Source of the DNA: Candidatus Bathyarchaeota archaeon
GTDB lineage: Archaea > Thermoproteota > Bathyarchaeia > Bathyarchaeales > Bathycorpusculaceae
Length of the DNA: 55,228 bases
NCBI GenBank assembly: GCA_903901015.1
Contig: CAIUPH010000039.1
Coordinates: forward strand, 1 to 55,228
Direction: 5' to 3'
Below are positions 33,617-43,190 of this stretch, in pieces (position 1 is the first letter of the stretch; each line of letters begins with the position of its first letter). The position numbers and the translations under genes were made by a program. The notes under the pieces are model-generated. The model was given only the letters and a program-made list of their open reading frames with translations. It was not told the origin of the DNA and searched no databases.

Positions 33617-35221
33617 ATGACTCTACCAATTCTTCTTGCAGTATTTGCAATTCCAACCATAAGCATACCGTTCGTTTACTTTGCAGGAAAGAAATCGCCT
33701 AAACTAGCCGCGATGTTCGTTGCCTTAATCGCACTCATCAACATATTCCTGGTTCTCTCTACGGTTCCCGAAATCCTCAACGGTGCAAAACATCAATACA
33801 TCGAATCATACACGTGGATTCCAACAATAATCAACACAAGGTTCTCTCTGTTTCTCGACGGCATCAGCGCTTCCGTTGCCCTAATCAGCTTAGTGCTTAT
33901 TTTCGTAGCGGCAGTTTACTCAGTCAATTACATGGCTGGAAAAAAGAACCTGCCCTCCTACTACGCGCTCCTCTGTATGCTCTCCGTAGGTTTAGTCGGC
34001 GTCTTCTTAACCTCTAACCTTGTACTGTTCTACTTCTGCTGGGAACTCATGCTCGTACCCGCCTACTTCATAGTCGGTGAATGGGGCTATAGAAACTCTT
34101 ACAAATCAGCCTTCAAACTCTTCATTTTCACCCATGCAGGCGCAGTCTTCGTGCTCTTAGGCATAGGAGCAGTCTACTGGTTGACAAACGGGCAAACAGA
34201 CATGATTTCCGCACAAACCGCGCTGTTGACCGCCAGCCCAGACATCGTCAAATGGGTCTTAATTGCATTCACCGCTGGCTTCGCCGTTAAAATGGCTGTT
34301 TTCCCAGTTCACTTGTGGCTTCCCGATGCCCACTCAGAAGCTCCAGCACCAATGTCCGCGCTTTTAAGTGGTGTCATAATCAGCGCAGGAGCTTACGCAA
34401 TCATCCGCATATCCTTCGGAATGGTATTTCCATCAGTCGGAATCGCTTTTGGAACAAGTTTCCTCTACGCCTTAGCAATAATTGGGGTAGTGACCGCTTT
34501 CTTCGGTTCGTTCCTCGCACTCGTTGCAACCGACATTAAACGCCTCATCGCCTACTCAAGCATCGCCCACATGGGCTACATAATGTTCGGTCTTTCACTG
34601 TTCCCAGTAGCATTAGCCGACAACAACCCAGTACTCCTTACGACTGCAACAGCCATCGCCGTAGTCGGAACTGTACTGCATATTGTCACGCACGCTGCAA
34701 GTAAAGGGCTTTTCTTCCTTACCGCAGGCGGAATCATGCATCAAACCGAAGAGCGAGACATCAACAAAATGGGCGGCTTAGCAAGCAAGATGCCGTTCTC
34801 AACTGTTTCAGGAACCATCGCAGCGTTGAGCATCGCAGGTGCACCCCCGTTGGCATGCTTCATAAGTGAATTTCTAATCTTCGTCGGCGCCATCCAAATA
34901 ATCAACATCACCGGCGGACTCAGCAGCTTCTACATAATACCCACAGCGCTTATGCTCATAGCAACAGTGTTTTCGCTGGCTTACTCGCTACGTTTCGTTT
35001 CAAAAGTGTTTCTTGGAACATCCAAAGATGAAGCGGGCGCAGAAGAAGGACACAAAGACGCAGCCGACCACATAAAAGAAGAAAAACACAGGATCGTCGA
35101 TGTCCCTAACTACATGAAAGTCTCATTAGCGATCTTGGTTGTCCTTGTGGTTCTTATCGGAATCTACCCGACGTTCTTCCTGAATCTAATACAAACAGTG
35201 ACCTTCGGAGGGGTAAGTTAA
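33617..35221 (+). CDS. Complex I subunit M-like antiporter-type protein
   Basis: This 534-residue protein has about 14 helices. Diagnostic segments are CWELMLVPAYFIVGEWGYR (helix 5 Glu), LWLPDAHSEAPAPMSALLSGVIISAGAY, and ATDIKRLIAYSSIAHMGYIMFGL with the channel Lys. A charged cytoplasmic loop rich in Glu/Lys/His (about residues 468-500) is an insertion relative to short NuoM. It starts 4 nt after L. Confidence 0.93.
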   Translation: MTLPILLAVFAIPTISIPFVYFAGKKSPKLAAMFVALIALINIFLVLSTVPEILNGAKHQYIESYTWIPTIINTRFSLFLDGISASVALISLVLIFVAAVYSVNYMAGKKNLPSYYALLCMLSVGLVGVFLTSNLVLFYFCWELMLVPAYFIVGEWGYRNSYKSAFKLFIFTHAGAVFVLLGIGAVYWLTNGQTDMISAQTALLTASPDIVKWVLIAFTAGFAVKMAVFPVHLWLPDAHSEAPAPMSALLSGVIISAGAYAIIRISFGMVFPSVGIAFGTSFLYALAIIGVVTAFFGSFLALVATDIKRLIAYSSIAHMGYIMFGLSLFPVALADNNPVLLTTATAIAVVGTVLHIVTHAASKGLFFLTAGGIMHQTEERDINKMGGLASKMPFSTVSGTIAALSIAGAPPLACFISEFLIFVGAIQIINITGGLSSFYIIPTALMLIATVFSLAYSLRFVSKVFLGTSKDEAGAEEGHKDAADHIKEEKHRIVDVPNYMKVSLAILVVLVVLIGIYPTFFLNLIQTVTFGGVS

Positions 35222-36745
35222 ATGGTTCAAATCTTAGACATTATACTGCCAATATTCACGTTAGTAATCGCGTCTCTACTGACCATTCCAGTATTCAGAA
35301 TAATTAGAAAACAAAACAGCCACAAGACCGCGTTGACGATGACATGGTTCCTTGTCGTTTTCTTGATTGCGGGTGTAACCGTGGCTAACTTAGCATTGAC
35401 TTACTTCAGCACAGCCAATCCAGTCCCCCTGAACTTGGCTTTAGACGGCAGTGCATCTACCGCAGTCTCAAGTTCGTTCTTGGTCGATGCCCTCTCGGTT
35501 TACATGGCAATAATCATCGTTGCCGTCAGCGCAGTCGTCATGGTTTACAGTGTGTTCTTCGTTGATTCAAACGAGCGTCCATCGGACCGATACTTCGCTA
35601 TAATGCTAATTCTCACCGCAGCATTATTGGGCGCAGTTCTCGCAGGTGACCTCTTAACTTTCTTCATATTCTGGGAAGCCGCAACAGCAGCCGCAGCATT
35701 TCTTATGATGTACCGCAAAAACGCCTTCAGCCTAAACGCCACCCTGAAATATTTAATCATGGTCATCATTGCCTCAGCCTTCGTGCTCTTTGGGCTTTCA
35801 ATCGTCTACGGCATAACTGGCAGCTTGAACTACAATACTCTTCGAGAAGCGTTGAGCGCGTCAACTTTGGCTGCCTCAGACAAAAACCTGTTAATAATCG
35901 CTTTCGTATTCATTGCCGCTGGCTACGCAATTGAAGCCGCAATCGTTCCATTCCACTTCTGGCTGCCAGACGCATACACCGCAGCCCCAGCTCCATCAGC
36001 CGCTTTCCTCTCGGCACTGGTTGACCAAGGCAGCTACTACATACTAATCAGAATCCTGCTCTACATCATAATTCCAACGGGACCAAACCAGGTGTTAGAC
36101 TGGACACTTATGCTCGCCTTCTTAGCGTCGATAACCATGGTCATCGGCAACGTATTCGCCTTAATCCAGAACGACGTGAAACGCTTAATCGCATACATCT
36201 GCGTTGCAGACGTTGGCTACAACCTCGTCGCCATCACAAGCGTAACTTCACTGGGATTAGCTGGCAACCTCTACTTCTTCCTAATCGGAGGCTTAACCAC
36301 CGCTTTAGCCTTCATGGTAATCGGCATCATAAACAACTACGGCATAAGAACCCTCAGTGATTTCGCGGGAATCGGCAAGAAAATGCCGCTGGTAAGCATC
36401 GCTTTAGTCGTGGCTGGGTTGTCGTTTGCTGGAGTGCCGCCTCTGGGAGGATTCATGGCTAAATACCTCGTCTTCACCGCCGCAATACAAGCACAGCTTG
36501 GCTGGTTAGCCGTAATAGGAGTCTTAACAAGCATCCTGCAAACCGCTTACATATTCAGGCTCATCAACGCCATGTACGCAAAGAAACCCAAAGACGAAAC
36601 CCCACTAAAAGAAAACAAGCGCATACTCATCCCCGTTTTCATCCTCGTCGCTGCAATCTTCATCTTAGGCTTGTTCCCTGACCTCGTCTTGCAACTGCTA
36701 CAGCCTGCAACGCAACAATTATCTGCCCTAATCCCCTCAATTTAA
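35222..36745 (+). CDS. Complex I subunit N-like antiporter-type protein
   Basis: This 507-residue protein has about 14 helices. It has FIFWEAATAAAAFLMMYRKN, FHFWLPDAYTAAPAPSAAFLSALVDQGSY and IQNDVKRLIAYICVADVGYN, the equivalents of the M motifs with the ion-channel Lys and Glu. It is last in the operon; no NuoE/F/G or FpoF/O gene follows, so no NADH or F420 input is encoded here. Confidence 0.92.
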   Translation: MVQILDIILPIFTLVIASLLTIPVFRIIRKQNSHKTALTMTWFLVVFLIAGVTVANLALTYFSTANPVPLNLALDGSASTAVSSSFLVDALSVYMAIIIVAVSAVVMVYSVFFVDSNERPSDRYFAIMLILTAALLGAVLAGDLLTFFIFWEAATAAAAFLMMYRKNAFSLNATLKYLIMVIIASAFVLFGLSIVYGITGSLNYNTLREALSASTLAASDKNLLIIAFVFIAAGYAIEAAIVPFHFWLPDAYTAAPAPSAAFLSALVDQGSYYILIRILLYIIIPTGPNQVLDWTLMLAFLASITMVIGNVFALIQNDVKRLIAYICVADVGYNLVAITSVTSLGLAGNLYFFLIGGLTTALAFMVIGIINNYGIRTLSDFAGIGKKMPLVSIALVVAGLSFAGVPPLGGFMAKYLVFTAAIQAQLGWLAVIGVLTSILQTAYIFRLINAMYAKKPKDETPLKENKRILIPVFILVAAIFILGLFPDLVLQLLQPATQQLSALIPSI

Positions 36746-36752
36746 AACGCGA

Positions 36753-36791
36753 AGGTTTGGCACCAAGCCAACCTGACCTTTCTTGTTTTCT
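36753..36791 (+). terminator. Operon terminator after subunit N
   Basis: The hairpin AGGTTTGGC / GCCAACCT (36753-36774) is followed by CTTTCTTGTTTTC, a T-rich tail. This marks the end of the ten-gene operon. Confidence 0.6.
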
Positions 36792-36901
36792 TAATCTTAC
36801 TAAATGCATCTGATTCAATTTATAAAGCGAAAAGATATTTTAGGGCAAGCGCTCTTAAGTGTAGATAATAGCCAACTGTTTTTTAAGCCTCTGTAAAGGG
36901 G

Positions 36902-37087
36902 ATGAACATGGTTTTAGTCAGCTTTGTCATGAGTTCTTATAATCACAAGAAATACATAGGCGAATCCATAGAGCGAGTTCTGAATCAAACCTTCAAAGAC
37001 TTTGAACTCATAATAACCGACGACTGCTCCAGTGACAGTTCACGAGACATAATAGCCCGCTACCAAAACAAAGACCCAGTATGTTGA
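36902..37087 (+). pseudogene. Truncated family 2 glycosyltransferase
   Basis: A 61-residue reading frame begins VSFVMSSYNHKKYIGESIERVLNQTF and continues ELIITDDCSSDSSRDII, a textbook N-terminus of a GT-A family 2 glycosyltransferase (the DD before the Cys is in the nucleotide-binding site). It then stops after NKDPVC, where the full enzyme would need about 200 more residues. The convergent proA gene ends only 10 nt beyond. It is a fragment, not a functional enzyme, and probably marks a deletion junction. Confidence 0.75.
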
Positions 37088-37096
37088 AACGAATGC

Positions 37097-38338
37097 TTAT
37101 TTTCTAATATGCCCATCGCCCAGAACCACGTACTTTGTCGTGGTCAAATGTTGTGCGCTCATGGGTCCCCTTGCGTGGAGTTTTTGGGTGCTGATGCCGA
37201 TTTCTGCTCCGAGCCCAAACTGGTTGCCGTCTGTGAATCGTGTGGATGCGTTCCAGTAGACCGCAGCGGAATCGACTTCACGGATAAAGCGCAGGGCTTT
37301 GTCGAAGTCTTTGGTGAGGATGCTATCGGAGTGTTTTGTGCCGTATTTGTTGATGTGGGCTATGGCTTCGTCCAAGTCCTTTACGACTTTGACGCCTATA
37401 ATCAGGTCTAAGTATTCGGTTCCCCAGTCCGCTTCGGCTGCTGCTTTTACGTCGGGAACAATTTTGCGGGTTTCTTCGTCGCCTCGGACTTCCACACCAT
37501 TCTTTCTGAGTTCAGCAACTATCACTGGCAGGTACTGTTTTGCGATTTTGCTGTGCACCAGCAGTTTCTCTGCGGCGTTGCAGGTTCCGGGGCGTTGGCA
37601 CTTGGCGTTTATCACGATGGGCGTGGCTTTGGCAAGGTCTGCGTCTTCTTCAACGTAGATGTGGCAGTTGCCCGTTCCAGTTTCGATGACGGGAATCCTT
37701 GATTTCTCCACCACCGTCTTGATTAAGTCGGCGCCTCCGCGGGGAATGAGCACGTCGATGTATTCGCTCATGCTCATCAATTCCTCGGCAACTTTTCGAT
37801 CGGGTGAGTTCACCACTTGAACGGCGTCAACAGGCACGTCGGTTCCAGTCAATGCATCCCGTAAAACCTCGCCAATGACCACATTCGAGTTTAATGCGTC
37901 CGAGCCTCCGCGAAGAATCACTGCATTTCCAGATTTGATGCAGATTCCAGCAGAATCCGCAGTTACGTTGGGGCGTGACTCGTAGATTATGCCGACAACT
38001 CCAAGGGGCACGCGGACCTGGCTGATTATCAAGCCGTTGGGGCGTGTCCAGCTGCTAAGGATAGTGCCGATGGGGTCGGGTAGTGCTGAGACTTCCCTGA
38101 GTTCTTTTGCCATGGTTTGGATTTTCTTTTGGTCTAACGCCAAACGGTCGAGCAATGCTGCTTTTACGCCTTTAGCTTTAGCGGCTTCAACATCGGTTTT
38201 GTTCGCAACTAAAATTTTCTTTGTATTCGTTACTAGTGCGTCTGCCATCTTGCAGAGCGCAGTGTTCTTGGCGTCTGCTGAAAGCTTTCCCATTTCAACT
38301 GAAGCGGCTTTGGCTTTTAGGCATATTTGCTTAATCAT
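37097..38338 (-). CDS. proA: Glutamate-5-semialdehyde dehydrogenase
   Basis: This 413-residue protein is in the aldehyde dehydrogenase superfamily: YESRPNVTADSAG and the nucleotide-binding RGGSDALNSN, the GTGNCHIYVEEDADL segment, and the catalytic loop NAKCQRPGTCNAAE. It reduces glutamyl-5-phosphate in the second step of proline synthesis. Its start codon overlaps the proB stop by 4 nt (ATGA), so proB-proA is one operon. The third enzyme, ProC, is not in the window. Confidence 0.95.
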   Translation of the reverse strand: MIKQICLKAKAASVEMGKLSADAKNTALCKMADALVTNTKKILVANKTDVEAAKAKGVKAALLDRLALDQKKIQTMAKELREVSALPDPIGTILSSWTRPNGLIISQVRVPLGVVGIIYESRPNVTADSAGICIKSGNAVILRGGSDALNSNVVIGEVLRDALTGTDVPVDAVQVVNSPDRKVAEELMSMSEYIDVLIPRGGADLIKTVVEKSRIPVIETGTGNCHIYVEEDADLAKATPIVINAKCQRPGTCNAAEKLLVHSKIAKQYLPVIVAELRKNGVEVRGDEETRKIVPDVKAAAEADWGTEYLDLIIGVKVVKDLDEAIAHINKYGTKHSDSILTKDFDKALRFIREVDSAAVYWNASTRFTDGNQFGLGAEIGISTQKLHARGPMSAQHLTTTKYVVLGDGHIRK

Positions 38339-39459
38339 TTTTCTTCCTCAAACAGGTGTATGTTTCGGTGTTCGATAATTTCTTTGGGTTTATCGGCTCC
38401 GAGTTTTGTGTGTACTTCACTTACCTGTAAGCCTTTAATTAGGTTTAACTCTGCACTGCTAAAGTTGGGGTTTCCTTTGGCAAACTCTGTGCCGGTTTCA
38501 TCCACGATGCTTATTACGTCTCCGACGCTGAAGCTGCCTACAACCCGCACTACGCCGACGGGCAGCAGGCTGGAGCCTTCCAAGATGGCTTTTTTAGCTC
38601 CCTCGTTAACGTGGATTTGCCCCTTTACAGCCGCGCCGTAAGCTATCCAGCGTTTCACAGCGGTCATGCGGCTTTGAGGTTTAAAGTAGGTGCCAACGTC
38701 TTTCCCTGCGAGGATATCCAAGATGACGTTTTTTCTTCGGCTATTCGCGATAACCACTGCGATTCCGCAGGAAGTTGCGATTTCAGCGGCTTTGATTTTG
38801 CTCTGGATGCCGCCTCTGCCCAGTTTACTCTTGCCGTTGAGCGAGTTTTTTAGTTCAGCCGTGATGGTGTCGACCGATTTTATGAGTTCGGCTCCGGGTT
38901 GCGAAGGGTCAGCGGTGTATAAGCCCTCTACGTCGGAGAGAATGATAACTAAGTCAGCGCAGACTGCACCGGCAACAAGCACCGAGAGAATGTCGTTGTC
39001 GCTGAAGTTGATTCTGTAGCCTTCAGTTCGCATCAGTTCATCCACGGAGACAACGTCGTTTTCGTTGATTATCGGGACGACGCCGATTTTTAGCAGTAAC
39101 CCAAGCACATCGCATGTGTGGACGTAAGATTTCCTGTTCGAGAGGTCTTCAGCAGTGAGCAGTATCTGGGCAACTTTCAAATCGAATTTCTTGAAGAGCT
39201 CACGATACTTTGCCATCAAAACACTCTGACCCGTGGCTGCTGCTGCCTGCTGGAACGTCACATCTTTGGGTTTAGGGGGAATTTCAAGCTCCGCGATGCC
39301 TGCTGCAACCGCTCCCGAGGTAACGAGGACAACCTTATCGCCCTGTTTGGTTGCGGCGGCTATTTGGCACGCTAGGTTTTCCATTTCTAATTCATCCAGC
39401 TTTCCCTCGCTGGTTATGCCGTTAGTGCCGACTTTAACGACTATTAACCTTGAAGCCAT
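38335..39459 (-). CDS. proB: Glutamate 5-kinase with PUA domain
   Basis: The protein has 374 residues from the ATG at 39459 (a GTG at 39462 is the adjacent alternative); AAGGGA lies about 8 nt upstream. The amino acid kinase domain has KVGTNG at the N-terminus, NENDVVSVDEL, and ILSDVEGLYTADP. Residues about 275-370 form a PUA domain, as in long bacterial-type ProB. It phosphorylates glutamate in the first step of proline synthesis and is coupled to proA downstream. Confidence 0.95.
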   Translation of the reverse strand: MASRLIVVKVGTNGITSEGKLDELEMENLACQIAAATKQGDKVVLVTSGAVAAGIAELEIPPKPKDVTFQQAAAATGQSVLMAKYRELFKKFDLKVAQILLTAEDLSNRKSYVHTCDVLGLLLKIGVVPIINENDVVSVDELMRTEGYRINFSDNDILSVLVAGAVCADLVIILSDVEGLYTADPSQPGAELIKSVDTITAELKNSLNGKSKLGRGGIQSKIKAAEIATSCGIAVVIANSRRKNVILDILAGKDVGTYFKPQSRMTAVKRWIAYGAAVKGQIHVNEGAKKAILEGSSLLPVGVVRVVGSFSVGDVISIVDETGTEFAKGNPNFSSAELNLIKGLQVSEVHTKLGADKPKEIIEHRNIHLFEEEK

Positions 39460-39599
39460 CACTTTATCCCTTTTATGTCCAGACTTATTTGAAATAGGGG
39501 CGGCTTACTTAAAAATGCAACCAAATTTTGGAGTTAGAACTCGAGTATTTACCTAAAAATCAGATTGAACGTGTGCAATCGACTAATTTTCTAGAAAAA

Positions 39600-39608
39600 T
39601 ATATATAC
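39600..39608 (+). promoter_or_regulatory. Strong TATA box for the pyrophosphatase gene
   Basis: TATATATAC lies about 28 nt upstream of the ATG at 39632, fitting a leaderless mRNA. Confidence 0.55.
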
Positions 39609-39631
39609 AAAATGGATATGCGTTGTTGAAC

Positions 39632-41851
39632 ATGTTCATACCCATAAATGCATTAGCAATAGCTTCTTCATCATCGGTTAACCCACTTGTTTTTTGGATT
39701 GCTCCAATAGCAGGCGTAATAGCCGTTCTTGCTTCGCTTTTACTCATGTATAAAATAGGCAAAATGAGTCCAGGCGGACCAAAAACAGTCGAAGTCGGCA
39801 ACGCCATCAGGGAAGGCGCCTATGCTTTCCTCAAAAGACAGTACACAACAATCGCAATCATCACAGTAGTTATATTTGTGCTACTGTGGATTGCCTTGCC
39901 CAGTGGACCTTTCGGGGTAGGCACCGCAGCAGCCTTCTTGGTAGGCGCGATTGCCTCCTTGGCGGCTGGCTACATCGCCATGGATAACGCGACAAAAGCA
40001 AACGTTCGCACCGTGGCAGCGGCAAAAGAGTTTGGCGCAGAAAAAGCGTTGAAAACCGCGTTTTACGGCGGCGCAACGATGGGTATGGCAGTAGTCGGTT
40101 TATCTCTTTTAGGCGTAAGTTTTCTGTTTCTGCTTTACGGCGGATACAACGCCATGTTCAACACGTTGGATGTAACGCAGGCTGCAACTCTTGGACGAGA
40201 CGCAGCAAGCGGAATCGTCGGTATGGGTTTTGGCGCTTCACTTATTGCCTTGTTTGCCCAGCTCGGAGGCGGAATTTACACTAAAGCCGCAGACGTAGGC
40301 GCAGACCTTGTCGGCAAAGTTGAAGCAGGCATCCCAGAAGATGACCCACGCAACCCAGCAGTAATCGCAGACAACGTCGGCGACAACGTGGGCGACTCAG
40401 CTGGAAGAGGCGCAGACTTATTCGAATCTGCCACTGGGGAGAACATCGGTGGCATGATTATCGGCGGCTTAATCAGCATCGCAACTGGAAACCTCATATT
40501 CCTGATTTTCCCGCTGATTGCACGAGCCTTAGGAATCTTTGCAACTTTAGTCGGTATGCCTTTTGTTAAGCTCACTCCAGCAGAAGCCAAGCACCCAATG
40601 AAAGCCCTGAGAAAAGGCCTCATGGTAACAACTATTGTGTCAGGTGTTCTGTTTCTGTTCGCAACGATTTTCCTGTTAGGCAACGGCGAATTCTCAATGA
40701 CGTTCATGTACCTGTACTTCTGCTTGCTCTCAGGTTTAGCAGCAAGCGTAGCCATCGACTACATCACAGACTACTACACTGGAAGCGACCGCGGACCAGT
40801 CGGACGGATTGCTAAAGCCAGCGAAACAGGAGCCGCAACCAACATCATTACAGGATTCGCAGTAGGACTCGAAACAACTATGCTGCCCATAGTGTCATTA
40901 GTTGTTGCACTCATAACATCGTATTGGCTTGGAACACAATTTGCAGTTTCATGGAACGCTTCGCATGTATCGCAGATTACCCCCATCTTCATCGGCGGAA
41001 TCTACGGAACCACTCTTGCAACGATGGGTATGCTTGCAGTCATGGGTATGGTCTTAGCCTTAGACGGCTTTGGCCCAATCGCAGATAACGCAGCAGGCAT
41101 AGCACAAATGTCAGGTGAAGGCGGCGCAGAAGAAACCATGGAAGCCCTCGACGCAGTAGGCAACACAACCAAAGCATTAACTAAAGGCTTTGCACTCGGG
41201 TCGGCGTTACTTGCGGCGCAGTTGCTGTTCCAAACATACGCATCAGAAGTTAGCGCACGCACAGACGTTAACTTCGTGGTAGATATCTCGAACCCAGCAG
41301 TGCTAATCGCAGGCTTCATCGGCGCAATGCTGCCATTCTTCTTCAGCTCACAAGCCATCAGCGCAGTCGGAAAAGCAGCAGCAGAAATGGTGGAAGAAGT
41401 CAGACGCCAATTCAGAGAAATCCCCGGCATCATGGATGGAACAGGCAAACCTGATTATGGCAAAGCAGTGGACATCAGCACAAAATCCGCGTTAAAAGGC
41501 ATGGTACTTCCAGGATTAATCATCGTGGTCGTTCCAATCGTCATCGGTATATTGTTGGGACCCGAAGCAGTTGGCGCACTTGTAATCGGCGCAACACTCT
41601 CAGCAGTTCCACTGGCACTATTCATGAACACAGGCGGAGGAGCATGGGACAACGCAAAGAAACTCATTGAATCAGGCAAATATGGCGGCAAAGGATCCCC
41701 CGCACATGCAGCAGCAGTAGTCGGCGACACAGTCGGTGACCCACTCAAAGACACAGCAGGACCCAGCTTACACGTACTCATAAAACTGCTCAGCACCCTT
41801 AGCATTGTCTTCATTCCGCTGTTCATCAACCTGCTAAACCTAATCCACTAA
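39632..41851 (+). CDS. hppA: Membrane-bound H+-translocating pyrophosphatase
   Basis: The protein has 739 residues from the ATG at 39632 (a TTG at 39623 adds 3). About 16 transmembrane helices. The PPi/Mg site motifs are intact: GADLVGKVEAGIPEDDPRNP, DNVGDNVGD and the late DTVGDPLKDTAGP. The segment GNTTKALTKGFALGSA has Lys at the position that marks K+-independent enzymes (Ala in the K+-dependent class), so proton pumping without K+ activation is expected. It converts pyrophosphate energy into an ion gradient and could cooperate with the hydrogenase-like complex. Confidence 0.95.
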   Translation: MFIPINALAIASSSSVNPLVFWIAPIAGVIAVLASLLLMYKIGKMSPGGPKTVEVGNAIREGAYAFLKRQYTTIAIITVVIFVLLWIALPSGPFGVGTAAAFLVGAIASLAAGYIAMDNATKANVRTVAAAKEFGAEKALKTAFYGGATMGMAVVGLSLLGVSFLFLLYGGYNAMFNTLDVTQAATLGRDAASGIVGMGFGASLIALFAQLGGGIYTKAADVGADLVGKVEAGIPEDDPRNPAVIADNVGDNVGDSAGRGADLFESATGENIGGMIIGGLISIATGNLIFLIFPLIARALGIFATLVGMPFVKLTPAEAKHPMKALRKGLMVTTIVSGVLFLFATIFLLGNGEFSMTFMYLYFCLLSGLAASVAIDYITDYYTGSDRGPVGRIAKASETGAATNIITGFAVGLETTMLPIVSLVVALITSYWLGTQFAVSWNASHVSQITPIFIGGIYGTTLATMGMLAVMGMVLALDGFGPIADNAAGIAQMSGEGGAEETMEALDAVGNTTKALTKGFALGSALLAAQLLFQTYASEVSARTDVNFVVDISNPAVLIAGFIGAMLPFFFSSQAISAVGKAAAEMVEEVRRQFREIPGIMDGTGKPDYGKAVDISTKSALKGMVLPGLIIVVVPIVIGILLGPEAVGALVIGATLSAVPLALFMNTGGGAWDNAKKLIESGKYGGKGSPAHAAAVVGDTVGDPLKDTAGPSLHVLIKLLSTLSIVFIPLFINLLNLIH

Positions 41852-41961
41852 AACAGCGTCAATCGGGAAGTTTTTTCTTCCCCAAAAATTTTCTTTATTT
41901 TCTTCCACAGTATATTTTTACTTCGCCACACATTCACCTAAGCTAACCGAGATGCACCCGC

Positions 41962-43056
41962 TTGAAAATCATCGAAAAGAACCTGCCGCAGGGCTTCGTG
42001 AAAGTTGTTCCCGATTCGCCTGACGACCTGTGGCACCTCTACAACGTCATTTACCAAGGTGACGAGGTTTACGCTTACAGTTCAAGAGCCATAAAGAGCG
42101 ACACAGAAGCATCGCGCCCAAAAAGCGGGGAACGTATGTCAGCGTTCATGGGTGTCAAGGTGATTTCTGTAGGTTGGGACAAGTTTCTGGGTAAATTGCG
42201 TGTCCACGGCACTATTTGCCATGCGCCAGATGTTATCCCAACAGGTGCTCACCATACGCTTAGTATAGCGTTGAATCAGCAGGTAACCATCGTTAAGAAA
42301 GATTGGCCAAAACATCTTCTCGACCGATTAACACGGGCAAGCGAAACGGAGAAACCCTTGCTCATAATCTCCATCGACGACGAAGGCTTTGCCATCGCTG
42401 AAACCAAGCAGTATGGAGTAGACATAAGAGTTGAAGAACGCATGCGGCTGCCTGGAAAACATGAAGCTGATAAACGTGTTGAAGCAACGAAAGGATACTT
42501 CAAACGTGCGATGACCAGTCTGAACCAGCTTTGGGCTCCGCATCACAATGCAATTGTGATTGTTGGCGCGGGGTTTGTCAAGGGCGAGTTTGCCAGTTAT
42601 CTTTCGGAAGAAGCTAAAGAAATGAACAAGTCGGTTGCGGATGTGAAGAGCGTCAACAACGGCGGCACCTCGGGCATCTATGAGGCTCTACGCTCAGGCG
42701 TTTTGCTGAAGGCGTCGCATCGGCTGCGCATCGTGGATGAAACCGAGACGATGGAGGAAGTCATGAAGCGCTTGGGCAAAGGCGAAGGCACCGTAACCTA
42801 TGGCTTGAGTGCAGTGGAGAACGCTGTGATTATGGGTGCGGTTGAGAAACTCGTTGTCGCCGACACAACGCTTCGGGATGCAGACGAGAATCAGCGGCTT
42901 AAACTCGAAGAATTAATGCATCAAGTCGAAAAACGCAACGCGCCAATAACCGTTGTCAGTACGGAGCATGAAGCAGGAGCAAAACTCACTGCTCTTGGCG
43001 GAATCGCAGCACTGCTTAGGTTTCCAGTGTACAGGGACACCCCTACGCAATCCTAA
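41962..43056 (+). CDS. pelA: Pelota homologue, ribosome rescue factor
   Basis: This 364-residue protein has the three eRF1-like domains of archaeal Pelota (Dom34). The N-terminal domain spans about 1-130 (LPQGFVKVVPDSPDDLWHLYNVI). The central domain lacks the GGQ motif of release factors. The C-terminal domain contains YGLSAVENAVIMGAVEKLVVAD. With aABCE1 and aEF1A it splits stalled ribosomes. The start is a TTG at 41962. Confidence 0.94.
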   Translation: MKIIEKNLPQGFVKVVPDSPDDLWHLYNVIYQGDEVYAYSSRAIKSDTEASRPKSGERMSAFMGVKVISVGWDKFLGKLRVHGTICHAPDVIPTGAHHTLSIALNQQVTIVKKDWPKHLLDRLTRASETEKPLLIISIDDEGFAIAETKQYGVDIRVEERMRLPGKHEADKRVEATKGYFKRAMTSLNQLWAPHHNAIVIVGAGFVKGEFASYLSEEAKEMNKSVADVKSVNNGGTSGIYEALRSGVLLKASHRLRIVDETETMEEVMKRLGKGEGTVTYGLSAVENAVIMGAVEKLVVADTTLRDADENQRLKLEELMHQVEKRNAPITVVSTEHEAGAKLTALGGIAALLRFPVYRDTPTQS

Positions 43057-43146
43057 TGTGGAAAACAACAATAAATAATCAACATTTCCTTTTTCAGTGC
43101 TAATTATTCAGTTAAACCAGCGGTTGAGAGTCCCTTATAAAGATGC

Positions 43147-43155
43147 TTTATATAC
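43147..43155 (+). promoter_or_regulatory. TATA box of the TBP gene
   Basis: TTTATATAC is a near-consensus archaeal TATA box, about 40 nt ahead of the TBP ATG at 43191. Autoregulation is possible but not shown. Confidence 0.6.
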
Positions 43156-43190
43156 CCCTCTTTCATTTAAATATTTAACCGTGAGTGGAC

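Noticed and set aside
27337-36745. Naming the operon NADH dehydrogenase or F420H2 dehydrogenase
   Set aside because: No NuoE/F/G or FpoF/O gene is present, and the catalytic subunits keep hydrogenase-type cysteines, so neither electron donor is supported.
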